From Diplodia intermedia (Eukaryota > Ascomycota > Dothideomycetes > Botryosphaeriales > Botryosphaeriaceae): DNA of 64,000 nt. Positions within the stretch are counted from its first letter, which is position 1. Each line of letters begins with the position of its first letter. Below are positions 31,831-44,900 of the stretch, piece by piece. Where the stretch lies: assembly GCA_021495925.1 (NCBI GenBank), contig JAKEKT010000042.1, positions 124,001 to 188,000 of the forward strand, written 5' to 3'. The notes under the pieces were generated by a model. It saw only the letters and a program-made list of their open reading frames with translations, was not told the DNA's origin and did no database searches. Both the position numbers and the translations under genes were made by a program.

Positions 31831-34683
31831 ATAGGATAAGCTGGGTCGGCGGCGTCTGGTGTTTGGCTTCCAAGTGTAGGGAGAACGAGGCCACGATTGT
31901 TTGAATCAAAGCTCTAGATTGAGCTGCAACGCGTTTCATTTCATCCATGAAGTCCGCAATCATGCCTTGAGTTAATAGACTGTCCCAGCCGCTGGAGCCA
32001 GCTACGTAGCGTGCGATCTGAATCCCCACCTTTACGACTAAGCCCCAAATGGGCCTGAGCGAGGCGAATACTGCTGGCCTCTGGCTGATCTTGCCTTCGG
32101 ACCTCCACCTAGATGACTCGAGACTTGCTAATGCCACTCTGCCTCGGAGGATCCTCGAGATACCATTTCCCTCCCGTGTAAAGCTTCCTGTCGCGGAGCA
32201 AGCATTGCCTCGAACAGCTCGAGGAGATGGGTCACGTATACAACACATGACTGATTGCCTACGGCCCGCACGCGCAATTGCACTGCTCAATCATCACGCC
32301 TGACACTCTCCTCTCATGAAGGTAGCTTTTCAGTCTGATACTGTCCGCTCTCATATGCACTATGAGCTCTCTTCGAGCTCTCTTCGTGATGACCGATTCC
32401 AGTAAGAAAGATTTCCGTGATCGCCCTCTGAGAGTGTCCCAAGTGCACGCAGGGGCTTCTTGGTTATCCGTGAAGGCAGCAATCAGATCGAGTGGCGGAG
32501 CAGCGGCTGCGCCCGCTTCCTGCCACCCGCCGCCCGGGAAGCCCGTCATGCACACGGCCAACAAACCCCAACAGGACTGTCGGGTGGTGGGGCGGAAATC
32601 ATGAGGTACGCACCATCTCTCCACTTCTGTAAGCCACCTCTTCGTCGCCACCCCCTGAAGCCCCGCAGCAAGCTGAAAATACCGTTATAGATCTGGTTTG
32701 TGCTCCCCGCACCTTGAGCATCTGGTGTCACTCGCAGCAAGCGGGTCAGCATGGGCCATGTGTAGCGCCTGCCGTCAGTTTGGATGGCTGCCATCTTTGG
32801 ATATTCTCTGATATGGTCGCGCCGAGCTGTCGTCACTTCGCGTGCTTCGTCTATTCACGTAGCCGCCGGCTTTTCAGACATGGAGCAAAGAAAAAGATGT
32901 GACGTGTAACAGCCTTTTCTCCGTTGTTCCAAAAAGAGGCCGCGGACAATCTGATTCAACTCCTCAAGCATGGAAGACTGCGGGTTTTGGGTGATCTCCT
33001 TATTTCCTGAGTGCTACACCAGTAAGTCCGTGATTTGGATAAAGCTTTCCGTGGACATTTCCCGACGCACGTGTCTTTGCTCCACCGCAGGAAGCCAGGG
33101 ATAACTCAGCATCGACGATCACCGCTGTCGAGCCGAGCCCTCCTAGGCGCGCGGATATGATCCGCGCCGTCCGGTACATCAGCACGAATCCCCCGGATGA
33201 TAGTCGAGGCGGCCGGCGGTAGTGACGAGTGCTGGGGTGACTTGTCCTAATATTAGCAACACGGTCTGCGCAAATCAGACCGCAAGGGCTGCGAGAGCGG
33301 TCTGGCGGAGTCTGCGCGGACTGCCGCCGATTGCTGCTCGCTGCTTTTCATGATCCTTCCCGCTCACTTCATCCATCCCGTCCTGTTCGTCTTGCTTCAA
33401 GTGCGCATCTATGGCATTTGAGAATTTGAAGTCGTGAGGACATGAAAGAACTGAAGTCCGAAGTCGAAACCAACAAACGAGCGTACGTCCAAAGGCCATT
33501 GGTGTACGCGTCCGCGGGCACGCTTGGCAATGGTCCTACTAGCGCTCTGCTTTCGAGCTTACTTGTATCCGCTTGGGTTTCGATTGGGGACGCTAGGGTT
33601 TTCTATTAGGGAAGAAGAATTGAGCTGCAATCCTCATTCAGAGCTCGCTGCAACAGTTTGCAAAGCTTGTCATAATCTTCGATTGGTGAAATACTTGATC
33701 ACGAATATCACATCGCTCCAGATTACCCAAAGAGTATGGCTGTACGTAAAACACGTGGCCGGATCATTTGTTCGCGCAACCACATGCCCAGACATCACAC
33801 TCTGAGGTGCCAGCACATGACGCTCTAGCACCTATCCCAGCCATAATGCATAAAACTCTCACTCCAGGAACTGTATACCGCTAACCAGCATGCATCCGAC
33901 ATCGTCGGAGCTACAAAGCGTAAAACGACGCTCGACTTGAGTTGAAAGTCAACCTCTACCATCACTTCCTGTGTGCAGAGGCCTCTGGCAGACTCCCTTG
34001 CCGCGAGGGCGGTAGCAACCCGAATACCCCATCATCACCAACCACAGAAACATTCAACAGTCTTCCAAAACGATCCACGAGCAGCATTGTCGCAAAACGA
34101 TGAAGACCGACAAGATCGAACGAAATACTGGACTTTTTTCAATCATGAATTATTTCGCTAATGGAGCCGGATCCCAACCATCGAATCTGGACTTCATCCC
34201 TCGTGAGCCATGAGACACCAATGACCCGCTTTTTGTTTTTTCCCCGCAATGAAGAATGCCCTCAAAACAGCGATACTTTTTTTTCCTTTCCCTCGTAGCG
34301 TTCAATCGAATAGACTTCCTGCGCGCCGGCTTTTTCTCAATACACATTTCCTCTTTTTTGAGCTTTTCCCAATGAGACTAATAGCGGCCGTCTTCCTCTT
34401 GACATGATTTAGATATCGTAACAATATGAAAGAGAGGGGGGAAAACAAAGGGGTTGATACAAAAACACAAGCGCTGAAGAGTAAAAGTAATTAATAGTGT
34501 AAGAAAAGATCCAGCACCAATCGTCAGCCCATCATAACATGACAGACAGGCAACAACGACAAAAAGGCGCAAACTCCTTGCAATGCGGCATCTGGGTATC
34601 AACAACCCCGCTCGTTGAAAAACCGAAAAAAAAAAAAAGAAAACTGAACACCAAACTCGCAACAACTCCTCACGGACCCCCTT
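31831..34683. other. Gene-poor spacer, no supported gene
   Basis: 2.9 kb. Minus-strand frames between about 31784 and 32836 are open for 90-170 codons each and could be pieces of a broken or intron-rich gene, but I could not join them into a model with a start, good splice sites and a recognisable domain. The part from 33200 to 34680 is A/T-rich with homopolymer runs. Confidence 0.45.
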
Positions 34684-36378
34684 TCACGAGTTATCCGCAC
34701 AGCTGAACGCCGCGCCTCCCTGGCCCTCGGCCAACGCCGAGCCACTAGCCCACAAGCCGAGCCCACAGATGGCGGCGCCCTGGCACAGCATGTAGACGTT
34801 GACGACGGTGAGGACGCACTTCCTCCAACTCTCGGCGTAGCGGCCGCGGTTCATCCACAGCCACAGGGCGCCGCTGAAGCCGAAGCTGAACCAGGAGCAG
34901 AACAGGGCGCTGATGAGGCCGAGCAGCAGCGAGAACGACGGGATGGCCTCGGCGATGATCCAGGCGACGAGCCAGCCGGCGGCGACGATGGCGACCCACG
35001 AGGCGAGCGGCCAGCCGCGGCGGTGGTGCAGGCGGTGCGGCTGGCGGCGCCAGCAGCGCACCCACACGTACTTGCACGCGACGTGGCCGCACACGACGCC
35101 GGCGATGACGATGGTCGGCAGCGCGAGCCCGTACGCGACCTTGGCGACGACGGGCGACGCCGAGCCGAGCGCGGGCGACTCGACGCCGGCGCCGGCGTAG
35201 TAGTAGATGACGACGCCGACGACGACGTAGAAGGACGTGGCCGTGACGTGCATGAAGGCGACCGACTTGGGGAAGTCGCGCGGGTCCTTGAGCTCGCTGC
35301 AGAAGGTGAAGAAGGCGACGTGGCCGGCGTAGGCGAGGATGATGTTGAGGAAGGCGAGCACGCCCGACTGCAGGTCCGTGGCCGCGTTGACGGCCGTGAC
35401 GGCGCCCGCGTCGGGCTTGGTGATGCCGATGCCGATCATGGCCAGCGTGACGCAGATGAGGATCGAGATGCACGACAGCACCGAGAGGTACGAGACCTTC
35501 TCCAGCTGCCGCTTGAGCGAGAGGATGAAGCAGACGCCGAACCCGACGATGCCGAAGGCGATGGTGCACGTCCCGTGGTTCGACAGGACGTTGAGCGCGA
35601 CGGTGAAGGTCAGGAGATGCGCGGCCTGGATGAAGATGAGGATGAGGACTTGGGCGACGCCCATGATCTCGCGGGCGATGGGGCCGGCGATCAAGAAGGC
35701 CGCGTCGGCGAAGGTGTGGCAGCCCGGGTATTTTAGGTAGAACTGGCCGATGACGAAGGCGCTGTAGCTGGAAATAAGGCCAAACAGGACGATCATGAAG
35801 ATGCCGCTGTCCTCGTCAGTACTCAATTGATGGGCTAGAGGGGCGTGATTAGAGCTCACGGGAAGAGACCCAGAACGGCAACAGCCTGAGGGAGCGAGAG
35901 GACACCCAGGGAGATGTTTTCAGCAACCATGACTGTCCATCCAGTTAGAGTCCATAGCCCAAAAAAGCGACAAAAAGGAAAAACTCACGCAACCCGGCGT
36001 GCCACCACTCCATGGTCTGATACTTGATCTCGGCATGCTCATCTTCATGGCCGAACGGATTCACCTCGCCAGCCTGCTCAGACTTCAAAATCAGTAAGAA
36101 AATGAAGAGCCAATGAGAGCGGGGGCAATTACGGCAGTGTCAGAAGTCGTGTAGGGCGGCGGGATCGCCTTCTCCAGATTGTCAAAGCCCTTTTGTCGAT
36201 CCTTCAACTTCTCAGCGTCGCCCAGATCCTGGCTTTCCGAGGTGCTGGAGCGGGTCTCGAGAGCAACGGCCGCCTCGGTGGGCTTGCTTTCGTCTCGCAC
36301 GACCGGGGCAGCGGCACTAATGGCCAGATCTTGCTCGTTAGGGCGGACATTGGCGGGGGAATGGTCCTGGACACCCAT
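34684..36378 (-). CDS. AAAP-family amino-acid transporter (neutral amino-acid permease, mtr/AVT-like)
   Basis: Proton-coupled amino-acid permease of the auxin/amino-acid permease family. Model, minus strand: exons 36378-36133, 36073-35989, 35932-35860, 35806-34684; introns of 59, 56 and 53 bp, the last with a clear CTGAC branch site; 508 residues. The polar N-terminus (about 110 residues, cytosolic) ends in EIKYQTMEWWHAGL. Exon 3 supplies the diagnostic first helix MVAENISLGVLSLPQAVAVLG, continued over the last intron into LFPGIFMIVLFGLISSYSAFVIGQF. About ten further hydrophobic helices follow, including HLLTFTVALNVLSNHGTCTIAFGIVGF and FLNIILAYAGHVAFFTFCSELKDPRDFPKS. Substrate specificity is not readable. 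It diverges from the peroxiredoxin gene. The antisense frames are shadows of its G/C-rich codons. Confidence 0.92.
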
Positions 36379-37956
36379 GGTGGGCGAGATTAGGGAGGGT
36401 AGAGGAGGGTAGCGGCGGGTTGCGTCGGCTTTCGAGGGCGGAGTGGAGGATGGCGAGATGCAGGTTCAGATTGAGGGAGGGGCGGGAAGAAAAGAGAACG
36501 TGCAAGCACGATTGAAGTAGCCGGTCCGGGGAGGCGAAGTGGATTCGAGGGCAGCGAGCGGGTCCGTCAACGGCCGAGCTGCAACCAGGCCTGTCGCGGC
36601 GCGCCATCAGCCAAGTGACTCAAGGAAGGCGGCGACGGACGACGAGAGGTCTGGCGACTACGGCGGCGAGCACAGCTGCGATGGTGCAGTTTTGGGACGT
36701 AGGAAAAACTAGGCGAGAGCTAAGACCAGGAGGTGGTTTCCTGTTACGTGATCTCGCCGCAGAGGGCCCAGCATACCCCAGGCCAACTGCCGCTGGAGAA
36801 CAGATCTGGAAGGTTTTGATGAAGGCTGCGAGCCGCCGGGGCGACAGCCGGCTCGTGAGATCTCCATGTGTGGTTGTCGCCTGTAATGGGAGCCGTCGGT
36901 CTCAGATTCGCGCGCATTGCTCGGCGGAGCAGGCGCAGGGTGACTGTCTTAAAGCCGAGCCCCGGGGAAGGAGGGGCCACGATGACAGACGGACGATACA
37001 CGGAGTCGGTGATTGGGCGGGTTGAACGCTCAACTGTTTCCCACGCGAGCCACGGTACGGAACGGCCCTCCAGCGCCTCCCAGCACACCAGTCTCGCAGC
37101 AGGGCTGATCCGTCTCCCTCGCTACTCGCGCCGTCACAGAATAGCTGATCGCCAGTGAAGGCACGTCAAGCGCGCGACGGTCGGAGGCGGGATCGGAGCA
37201 CGCTGGAGGCGAAAACGCGCGGGAGGTGACGTCGGCTGGTGGATTGATAGTCTTCTGATGCATCCTCAGGCCGTCGGAGCCCAGCGGTCGGAGTGGCGCC
37301 CGGGCGGCGGTTTTCTCAGCGGTACCGGCGCGCACGCTGCCGGCCAAGCGTCTCCGCGCCGCTGTCGGAGTCGAAAATCCCAAGCTCTTGCATGCTCTTC
37401 TGCGCACTCGTACGAGAGACGGCAGGGTCCGCAAGCCCGGGCGAGGGCAGCGTGTCTGATATATGCTGGCAGCCTCGGCCAAGGGCGCAGCCATTGACAA
37501 GCGGGGCGCGATAAGAAATGGCCGGTCGGCACTGAGCTTCACCGCATGCAGCCTCGTCGAGCTCGCAACCGCCGGCCAATCAGCGCCGCCACGAGCGGTG
37601 CCAATGGCGGATGCAGCCTCTCAGGGCCCAGGCCGAGATGCAAGCCGACGGGTGGAGAAGGGCTCGCTCGGAAGGACCAGCTCCTCGCCATAGCTCCCCA
37701 GCTTCCACAGCTCAGCTCAGAGCGACTCCCAGAGCTGCACAACTTCCTCCCACCCCATCCCGTCGAGCCCTCCTCTGCTTCGTGCGACCCCTACAGCTCT
37801 AGTCGACGTTACCGTTGCACCCGCGCCCCCGACCACCAGCTCGCTGCACCTGCAGCCCTCACTGCTGCTCCCATCTGCCACCTGAACAATTCGCGCCTCG
37901 CCCATCTCTGCCATCAAGCTTTGCCGTGATAGCCCATCTCCATCTCCACGCCCACC
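36379..37956. promoter_or_regulatory. Divergent region, permease (-) / Dot5 peroxiredoxin (+)
   Basis: 1.6 kb. A CCAAT box (CCAATCAGC) lies at 37576-37580, about 380 bp before the peroxiredoxin ATG. A CRE-like GTGACGTCGG lies at about 37226-37235. The last 100 bp before 37957 are C-rich with little A or T, like other leaders here. Open frames (up to 170 codons on the minus strand) show no family resemblance. Confidence 0.55.
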
Positions 37957-38937
37957 ATGGTCGAGCTCCGCAAGCGCAAGACGCCGCCGCCCGCGCCCGA
38001 GAAGGCGGCCAAGAGAAAGCCCGGCCCCAAGTCGAAGACGACCAAAGCCAAAGCAGCCGCTGCCGACGCCGTCGAAACGGCCGCCGCGAAGGTCGAGGAG
38101 ACGGTGAACAAGGTCGAGGAAACCGCGACCAATGGCGCCTCCTCCACCACCAAGTCGGCCGCCGCCGGCGGCAAGCCCGAGGTGGGCTCGAAGCTCGACC
38201 TCGACGGCTTCGGCGGCGACATCGAGACCAACGACGGCACCAAGACGACGCTGAAGAAGCTCGTCGACGAGAGCAAGCAAGGCGTCGTCCTCTTCACCTA
38301 CCCCAAGGCCTCGACGCCCGGCTGTAAGTCATCCCCACCCACCCCCTCTCCCCTTCAATTTCTCGCACCACATCTCCCCCTCCCCACAAAACCACCACCA
38401 CCAACCCCGCTTCGCGCACGGATCGCCTACTCCCACCGACAAATCCCACATCCGCCCTCCATCACCACCGCATTCGCAACTCTCCCTCCTTTCCCACCAG
38501 CTGACACGAAGGAAAAACCAGGCACCAAACAAGCCTGCCTCTTCCGCGACTCCTTCGCGCCCCTCACCGCGACCGGCCTCAGCATCTACGGGCTGTCGGC
38601 CGACAGCCCCAAGGCCAACACGACGTTCAAGACCAAGCAGAAGCTGCCCTACACGCTCCTCTGCGACCCGGCGGCGTCGCTCATCCGCGCCATCGGCCTC
38701 GCCAAGCCCGGCGGCAACGCGAAGGGGACCGTCCGCGGCGTCTTCGTCGTCGACAGGGCCGGCGAGGTGCTGGCGGCCGAGGCGGGCGGCCCGGACGCGA
38801 CGGTCGACGTGGTGCGGGAGCTGGTCAAGAGGAAGGGCGGTGGTGGTGCCGAGGTCGAGGACAAGAAGCAGGCGGAGACGGCGGGCGAGGTGGCGGATGC
38901 GGCTGAGGAGGCTGGGGTGGATGGGGAGAGCAAGTGA
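37957..38937 (+). CDS. DOT5: Nuclear thiol peroxidase, Dot5/BCP-type peroxiredoxin
   Basis: Reduces hydroperoxides using a peroxidatic and a resolving cysteine; the yeast homologue Dot5 is nuclear. Model: exon 1 37957-38323, intron 38324-38521 (GTAAGT, 198 bp, GCTGAC branch site, CCAG acceptor), exon 2 38522-38937; 260 residues. The N-terminus (about 1-75) is Lys/Ala-rich with KKR-like basic clusters (KRKTPPPAPEKAAKRKPGPK), fitting nuclear import. The core starts at VGSKLDLDGFGGDI; VVLFTYPKASTPGC carries peroxidatic C123 and TKQAC supplies C128, the five-residue spacing of BCP-type enzymes. LSADSPKANTTFKTKQKLPYTLLCD and GVFVVDRAGEV complete the fold. The acidic, Ala-rich tail is unconserved. 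Unusually, the intron splits the C123 codon and remains open in frame if retained. Confidence 0.94.
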   Translation: MVELRKRKTPPPAPEKAAKRKPGPKSKTTKAKAAAADAVETAAAKVEETVNKVEETATNGASSTTKSAAAGGKPEVGSKLDLDGFGGDIETNDGTKTTLKKLVDESKQGVVLFTYPKASTPGCKSSPPTPSPLQFLAPHLPLPTKPPPPTPLRARIAYSHRQIPHPPSITTAFATLPPFPPADTKEKPGTKQACLFRDSFAPLTATGLSIYGLSADSPKANTTFKTKQKLPYTLLCDPAASLIRAIGLAKPGGNAKGTVRGVFVVDRAGEVLAAEAGGPDATVDVVRELVKRKGGGGAEVEDKKQAETAGEVADAAEEAGVDGESK

Positions 38938-41900
38938 GTGGTGAAGAGGTGATGTTGTCGCTGTTGTCGTGGTGATGTGAGTGAGTGTTTGCGTGTGCGA
39001 AAGGGAGAGAGGGAGAGAGAGAGCAGCGCACATGCATGACGACGATGATGTTCCGTGCAGATGTTCCGTGTTGAAGCTCTTCGATATCTCTCTTTGGGTC
39101 GAAAAGCCACCACCGCTTTGACCCGGTCATTTTTTGGATCGCGCCCATTTTTTGTCACGACGCCTGTTTGGTTGATGATTCCCTTGACGTTTTTTGATGT
39201 TGGATGTCGTGGTCTCTCACGCTTAAAATACCGCAAAAAGCCTAGTTATAGTGTCGGCCAGTCGATGAATGAAACTTATCTGTCTTTTCTCCCCAATTAT
39301 CACTCGAAACGCCAGCTACTCGGTGCCCGAGGCGTCTAAGACGTCATGGCACGCGCTAGGCTGCGGTCCGGCCCGAATGCCGTGCTTTATCAAGGGAGGC
39401 TATGCCTGTTCCTGAATCTTGTCCGCCAGACCCTCTGCACAGCAGTGTTGAATCCCATGCACCAATGACACGCTCCAAGCGACTTGTGTGCGTCTCGCGC
39501 GCCCTGCCCCAAGGCCAACACTGGAAATCTCGTATGATCTCATCAGCACTGGTGGCACTTACAAGAGTTGGGACTTCTCAGCATCATGCGAATTTGCTGT
39601 GCAGCGATACGTATCTGTCATGGTGATATCCGTCACCCATGGTCGGCGATGCTGATTTGCATGAGCCATCGCAATCGCACAACTCAGCATATCTGTCTTG
39701 ACACAAAGTGAAGTCGACAAGAACTGAGTGTAATTTGATCAGATGTGGTTGGAGCGCCACCACAGCCACAACAGTGGGCTCTGTGGCATCTTGTGGTGCA
39801 CTTCGCTTCGCAGAGCTGAGGAATCGAGGAGCTTCCGAGCGCTCAGCCCTATTCCAATACGTGGTGGAAACACAGATCACATGCTGCAAGAAGTCTCCGG
39901 TGATTTCACCTGTGCAATCTGAGGGTCACCGGTCGGGAGCAGTGCACTGCCAAATTCCATGGTCAGCGCGCTTTGAGGAAAGGTATTCAAGCATTGCTCA
40001 AGGAGCGAGATCCCATGGTCTTCACTCACAGGGTTGCGCCGAACCCTCAAGAGGACTTGAACGAGATACTGCCTCCGTTGAGCGTTGTGCTCATGCATCT
40101 TACGCTCGGGAGGAAGTTGCGTGCGGTGGATTGAACTTTGAGTGAGAACACCAAATGATGCTGCGCTGGATAATGCAGTGATGAAGCTGATCAGTACGTA
40201 GACATGATAATGGAATTACAAGCACATTGGCATACTGTAAGTAGTGATTGAGAAGAACTGGGGGGAAAGTGTACCGTTTCAGTCGAAATGGAAGCAAGCA
40301 GAGGACAGAGCACAAGTCAGAGAAAACTGAGTTTGCGGACTTATCTTGAATCCACGTAGCTGTTTCACAAAAAGCAGAATGAAAGTGACGATGTACACTC
40401 GCTTTTATCCACCGTCCTTCAGGCCCAGAAAAGCGACTTGCGCCCCGTGTGAACTGGGCGCTTGAAGCTTTATTACACCCGTTTCTGGATTTTCTTCCCT
40501 ACCTACGGATCGAAGTTGCCAGCTCCAGCGCGTCGAAGGTCTGAGGCACGCTCAAGAAATGGGTGACTCTCCGTGTCCCTGACAGCTCACTAGTTGTCGT
40601 GAACTAATCGAATCTGACCATAGGCATCTCCTGATTGTCTATTCAGCATTACCGCCTTCAACAGCAAGACCATCTGCTGCTCAGCCGAACTTGCACATCA
40701 TGGCGATGCTCAACCGCGGTGAGATCGTGCAGAGAAAGCTGATTGGCCTGGTCTCTGGTCAGGAAATGAGCGACTGGGGAGACAGTGACAGTCATCGTTC
40801 TCGTCTACGAGTACGTTGCTCCATCGAGTGAGAAAGTCAAGTTCGTCAACGCGATAGCTCTGGACGACATTCAATATTGGGAATGGAGAAGGCACCAATA
40901 CTTGTGGCGCGGGCTTTGTACTCCAATTTCTCCTTTGGGCTCACAGCTTGCATGTGCACGTCATGCGAACCATCTCTCGATTCCCACAAAAATGCGTCCT
41001 TGTTGTCCAAGACAATGGCACGACACCAAAAGTCCTGCAGCAGCAGATTTGAGTATTGGTCTGTTGAGATGAATGCAATTACCATTTACCCTGGCTCGAC
41101 TGTCTCGTTGCAGTTCTCTACGATCATTTGATCTTTTTTGGAGAGGGTTACACAAGACTTCGACCTTGTCAGCATCAAGCCGCGAGGCTGCAGCACAGCA
41201 TCTAGGCATCATGATATGCCTTGGATGAGGGAAATACTGTAGGTGAAATAAAAGCCATGGCTCGATACATTAAGCCAAACACGGGAGCTGCAAGTAGACG
41301 GGTGTTTTGGTTCAATCAGGTGGCCCCGATTCGACGTCATCTGATCATTGTGCAATCGAGCTGCTTCCACGAAGCAAACGATAAAAGCACTCGAGTTCTA
41401 GCCCGCTAGAGATTTAAGCATGTCACTTGCATGGGTAGGCTCCGTTGCTCTTTTTTTGTTTGCGCGGCCTCAAGTGAGGAGCAGCAGACATCAGAGTTTG
41501 GAAATGCTGAAGTATGTGATTTTTTTTTTAATAAAGCACGCCGTCGTAAAACCTCGATGCCGATAAACGACATCATCACACGCCGGCTTGCTCGGAGCAG
41601 ATCCGCTTAAGCAAAGAAAGCATTTCAACGCAGTGAAAGGCAACGGCCGGCGCAACCCCAGCAGTGTACTCGTATATCTTATTTATTCTGGTTTCATCAA
41701 AGGAAACCTCTCCCGAAGAACATAACAACGTAGCGCAACCTTTAGTCCCCCCAAGCCGATTGATATATAGTCAGAGAGGAATGAGAATCTCGAGTCACCT
41801 CTTTTTGTCTGGTAGATGGCTTGATCAGTCTACAAAGGCTGATAACTGGGAACAACGTCTGCTTGAATGTGTCGGGATCCTTGCCAGCTTCAGAGCTACA

Positions 41901-44900
41901 GACCAGATTATTGAACTGTGTCTTTTCGGAGAGAACCCGCACGAACTTTTTTACACTCGCTGTCAGTTGATCAGAGGTCAATCTCTTTGGTCAGAAACAC
42001 TTGGAGATTTTTATATATGAGAGTTGAACGTCGGAATTTTTTACCAATGCTGCGTAGCAACACTATGAGCAGAGTGATGTCAGCAACACGGGAAGGGGAA
42101 GAAACATACTCGGATCACGCAAAGAAGACGACAACAAGAGTCACATTAAAAAGAGTTCTGTTACGGTTCTCTTGCCCCAAATTTACCTTCGGTTCTGACA
42201 AGGCGTAATTTCGAAGTGAATGCTCGCTTTTCGTGCATGTTTTAAGGTAAGTGAATACGCAAACAGCACCGGTAATGGCATGTATGGGTCCCTGCACATC
42301 TGTATGTCCGCCTAACGGCGGCTGACGGCTCCACGTCTCCGATACGGGCGCGGTGACCCAGGCTGGGGCTCCATAGTGTTAGGCCTCGATATCACAGGGT
42401 GAGGTCCGTGCTACCCGCCTCGGCCATTTCCTTTTGTACATCAGAGCTTCCCTCGTTACCGTTCGACAATACATGAGAAAGCCGCAGTGTATCTACAGGC
42501 TACTCGTAACGTGGTCCCCGGCAAAACCAACACTTCTTTGGGGACTTATGGACGCTAGAGGGGTGGGGCGATACTCGTTTAGCCAGTTGTTGTTTCATTG
42601 GCTTCAGGCAATATCATAAACATCAGAGGAGCGTGCATATATGCATCTCCAACAATCGATGATCAGCAGAGATGTCCCATCGTGCTCAAGAGTCGAGTCA
42701 CAGTCCCAGATCCCTCGAATATGTGCTAACCTTGAGGCCGGAATCGCACACAGCCCAAGCGCCGAAGGAAGTATGAGGATCTCTGCATTCGTATTGTGGA
42801 TCCATGCATTCACACTCACAGTTTGAGACAAGACGACCAAGCCAGGGGTGGCGAGAGTTTTAACGAGAGTCAGCAGCAGTCATCCGGCGATGCTGTTACC
42901 ACTGGACTGATGATCTCCAGAACGTCAGCAGTAGTGCCAACCACTCCGGGACTGCATATGCACCTGAGACAACACACCACATCGGCTCATAGCGCTAGTC
43001 CTGGGGTTCAAAAGAACTCTCACGAAGCATCCCAAACAGACGATCAAAAGATTTACAGTCAGTACGGAACTCTGGCGCGGAACAAAAGAACTTGGATGGT
43101 TGAAGTCATAACCTCTACACTATTCTCGGTTCGGCTGGGAGTCGCGTACTTTGCGGTTGCGGCCACCTCCCTCTCAAGCTGTATGCTCTGTGGATCATCT
43201 TGCGAGAGAGGGTGGAGTCTCCATCATTAACGGCAGTTCGTGTTCACCGAACCGGTTCAATGCCGATTTTTAGAACCACCTTGAGACCGTACGTCTTGCA
43301 AGTGTTTTATCATTGGGGAAAGCTGGAAGAGCGGTGACACCTTGGGTGCTTGCAGTATACTGAACTCACAAGAACGAGATCACAGTTTGGGTCTGGCTTT
43401 CTCAAGCACATGCAATCGAGATCTTACGGAAGGAAGTATGTCGCGTGTCGAGAACCCTCCGTACGTCCTCTTTTACTCTATAAGAAGCCATGCTCTTCAT
43501 CTTTTAACCTTCGATTTTCGTCTATGTACAATCACACCTACCGCGATATGGGATTTCCAACCCCAGCGGTTGACTTCTTTGTGAAGTTGGATGTACTTGA
43601 CAACACCGGTGTTGGAGGTTTGCCTGTCAAGTCGATGGCACCGATCCGGCACAACGGCTGTATTCAGCATTGTCTTCGCTCCCAAACTTGCGGAAATGAT
43701 GAGCTTCATCATAATGACACGACACTTACCTTCCCCATTGTTATAGACAAATGATTGACAAGATGTCCCAAGCGGAGCTCATTGTGTCATCTAGTGTACC
43801 TTCAAGCCTAAGCGGAGTCTATCCATGAAATTAGAGTGAAGCGCGGAGTAGGTGCAGATGTCGCCCACTCGCAGGCTCCGCACGATGCGCATTCAGAAGA
43901 AGAGGAAGAAGAAGAAGCCGAAAGAAACCCTACGAAACAAAAAATATATAGTCCCCTTCCCGGCCCAAGAACTCCGCCCCAGCCATCTCCACCCCGCGTG
44001 CGGGCGCCGCACTCTCCACCAAACAACGCCACCCACCCCTGCCACGCACAAACACCCAGGCCACCCACCAAGCCCCCCAAATCCTCTACCACCCCGCCAA
44101 CGTTCCATCCAGCAAGGAACACCCCCGCCAAACTACCAAACCCCTCATTAGCCTATTTTCTTTTCCATCCCATCCCGCAGTTGGGCGGTTGGCGCGTGCA
44201 CGGGCTGGAGGATTAAACAAGAAGGTGGTTCGTTTCAATCTGCGTACATCTGCGACACTGGCTTCTGTTTTCGGTCTTCCCCATCACCCCGTACGGAGTA
44301 TCTCTCTCCACGGAGCGGATGCTCAAACCGAAACACCGGGGGGTGGGCTGGGGGCCGGGGCGCGCGGGCGGAGCCCAGATGGTGTTTGCGTGGAGATGCC
44401 TCCGTTGCTCCGCTCACCTCTCTCGTCATATGTCATTAAAAATAGATGATGAGATAGCTAGGAAGGAGAAAGTGAGAGAGAGGGAGGGAGAGATCGATCT
44501 AGACCGCACGAAACTTGGCGACAAATACCCGCGGGAGCGTTCGCGCGGGCTGGATGAAAAGAGCTGCTGTCTCCCTGAATGAAGCAGGCGACGACGAAAC
44601 CGAACAAGACACACAAGAAAGCTGCAGGACAAAAAAAAAAGTCGAAACCGGAAACAGAAACACAGGTGTCGTGATAGCCCCAACCATGGTGGCGCACGCT
44701 TACGAAGGAACGAATATGCCTAGTCCATCCGGTCGGTTCTCAGCCAACAAAGCACTAGTAAATGACAAACGCCCCCAAATGATCCTTCGCTCCAAATAAC
44801 ACACACTCACGCCCGTCGCCGGTGTTTCTCCGTCCGGCGCGCTTGATGTTTAGATGCCGCCGCCCCGGCGCAGCCACCATCGCCGTCGCTGCTTCAATAC

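Noticed and set aside
31784..32836. Minus-strand frames that might form an intron-rich gene
   Set aside because: Could not be joined with acceptable GT..AG sites into one frame, and no domain recognised; possibly a decayed gene.
34745..35736. Long antisense and out-of-frame ORFs over the permease
   Set aside because: Arg/His/Asp-rich shadow frames of strongly G/C-biased codons.
37717..38280. Minus-strand ORF of 187 codons over the peroxiredoxin
   Set aside because: Shadow of exon 1; Leu/Gly/Arg-rich peptide with no family resemblance.
43236..43265. tRNA B-box-like GGTTCAATGCC
   Set aside because: Mismatch to the consensus, no A-box at a suitable distance and no cloverleaf could be folded by eye.
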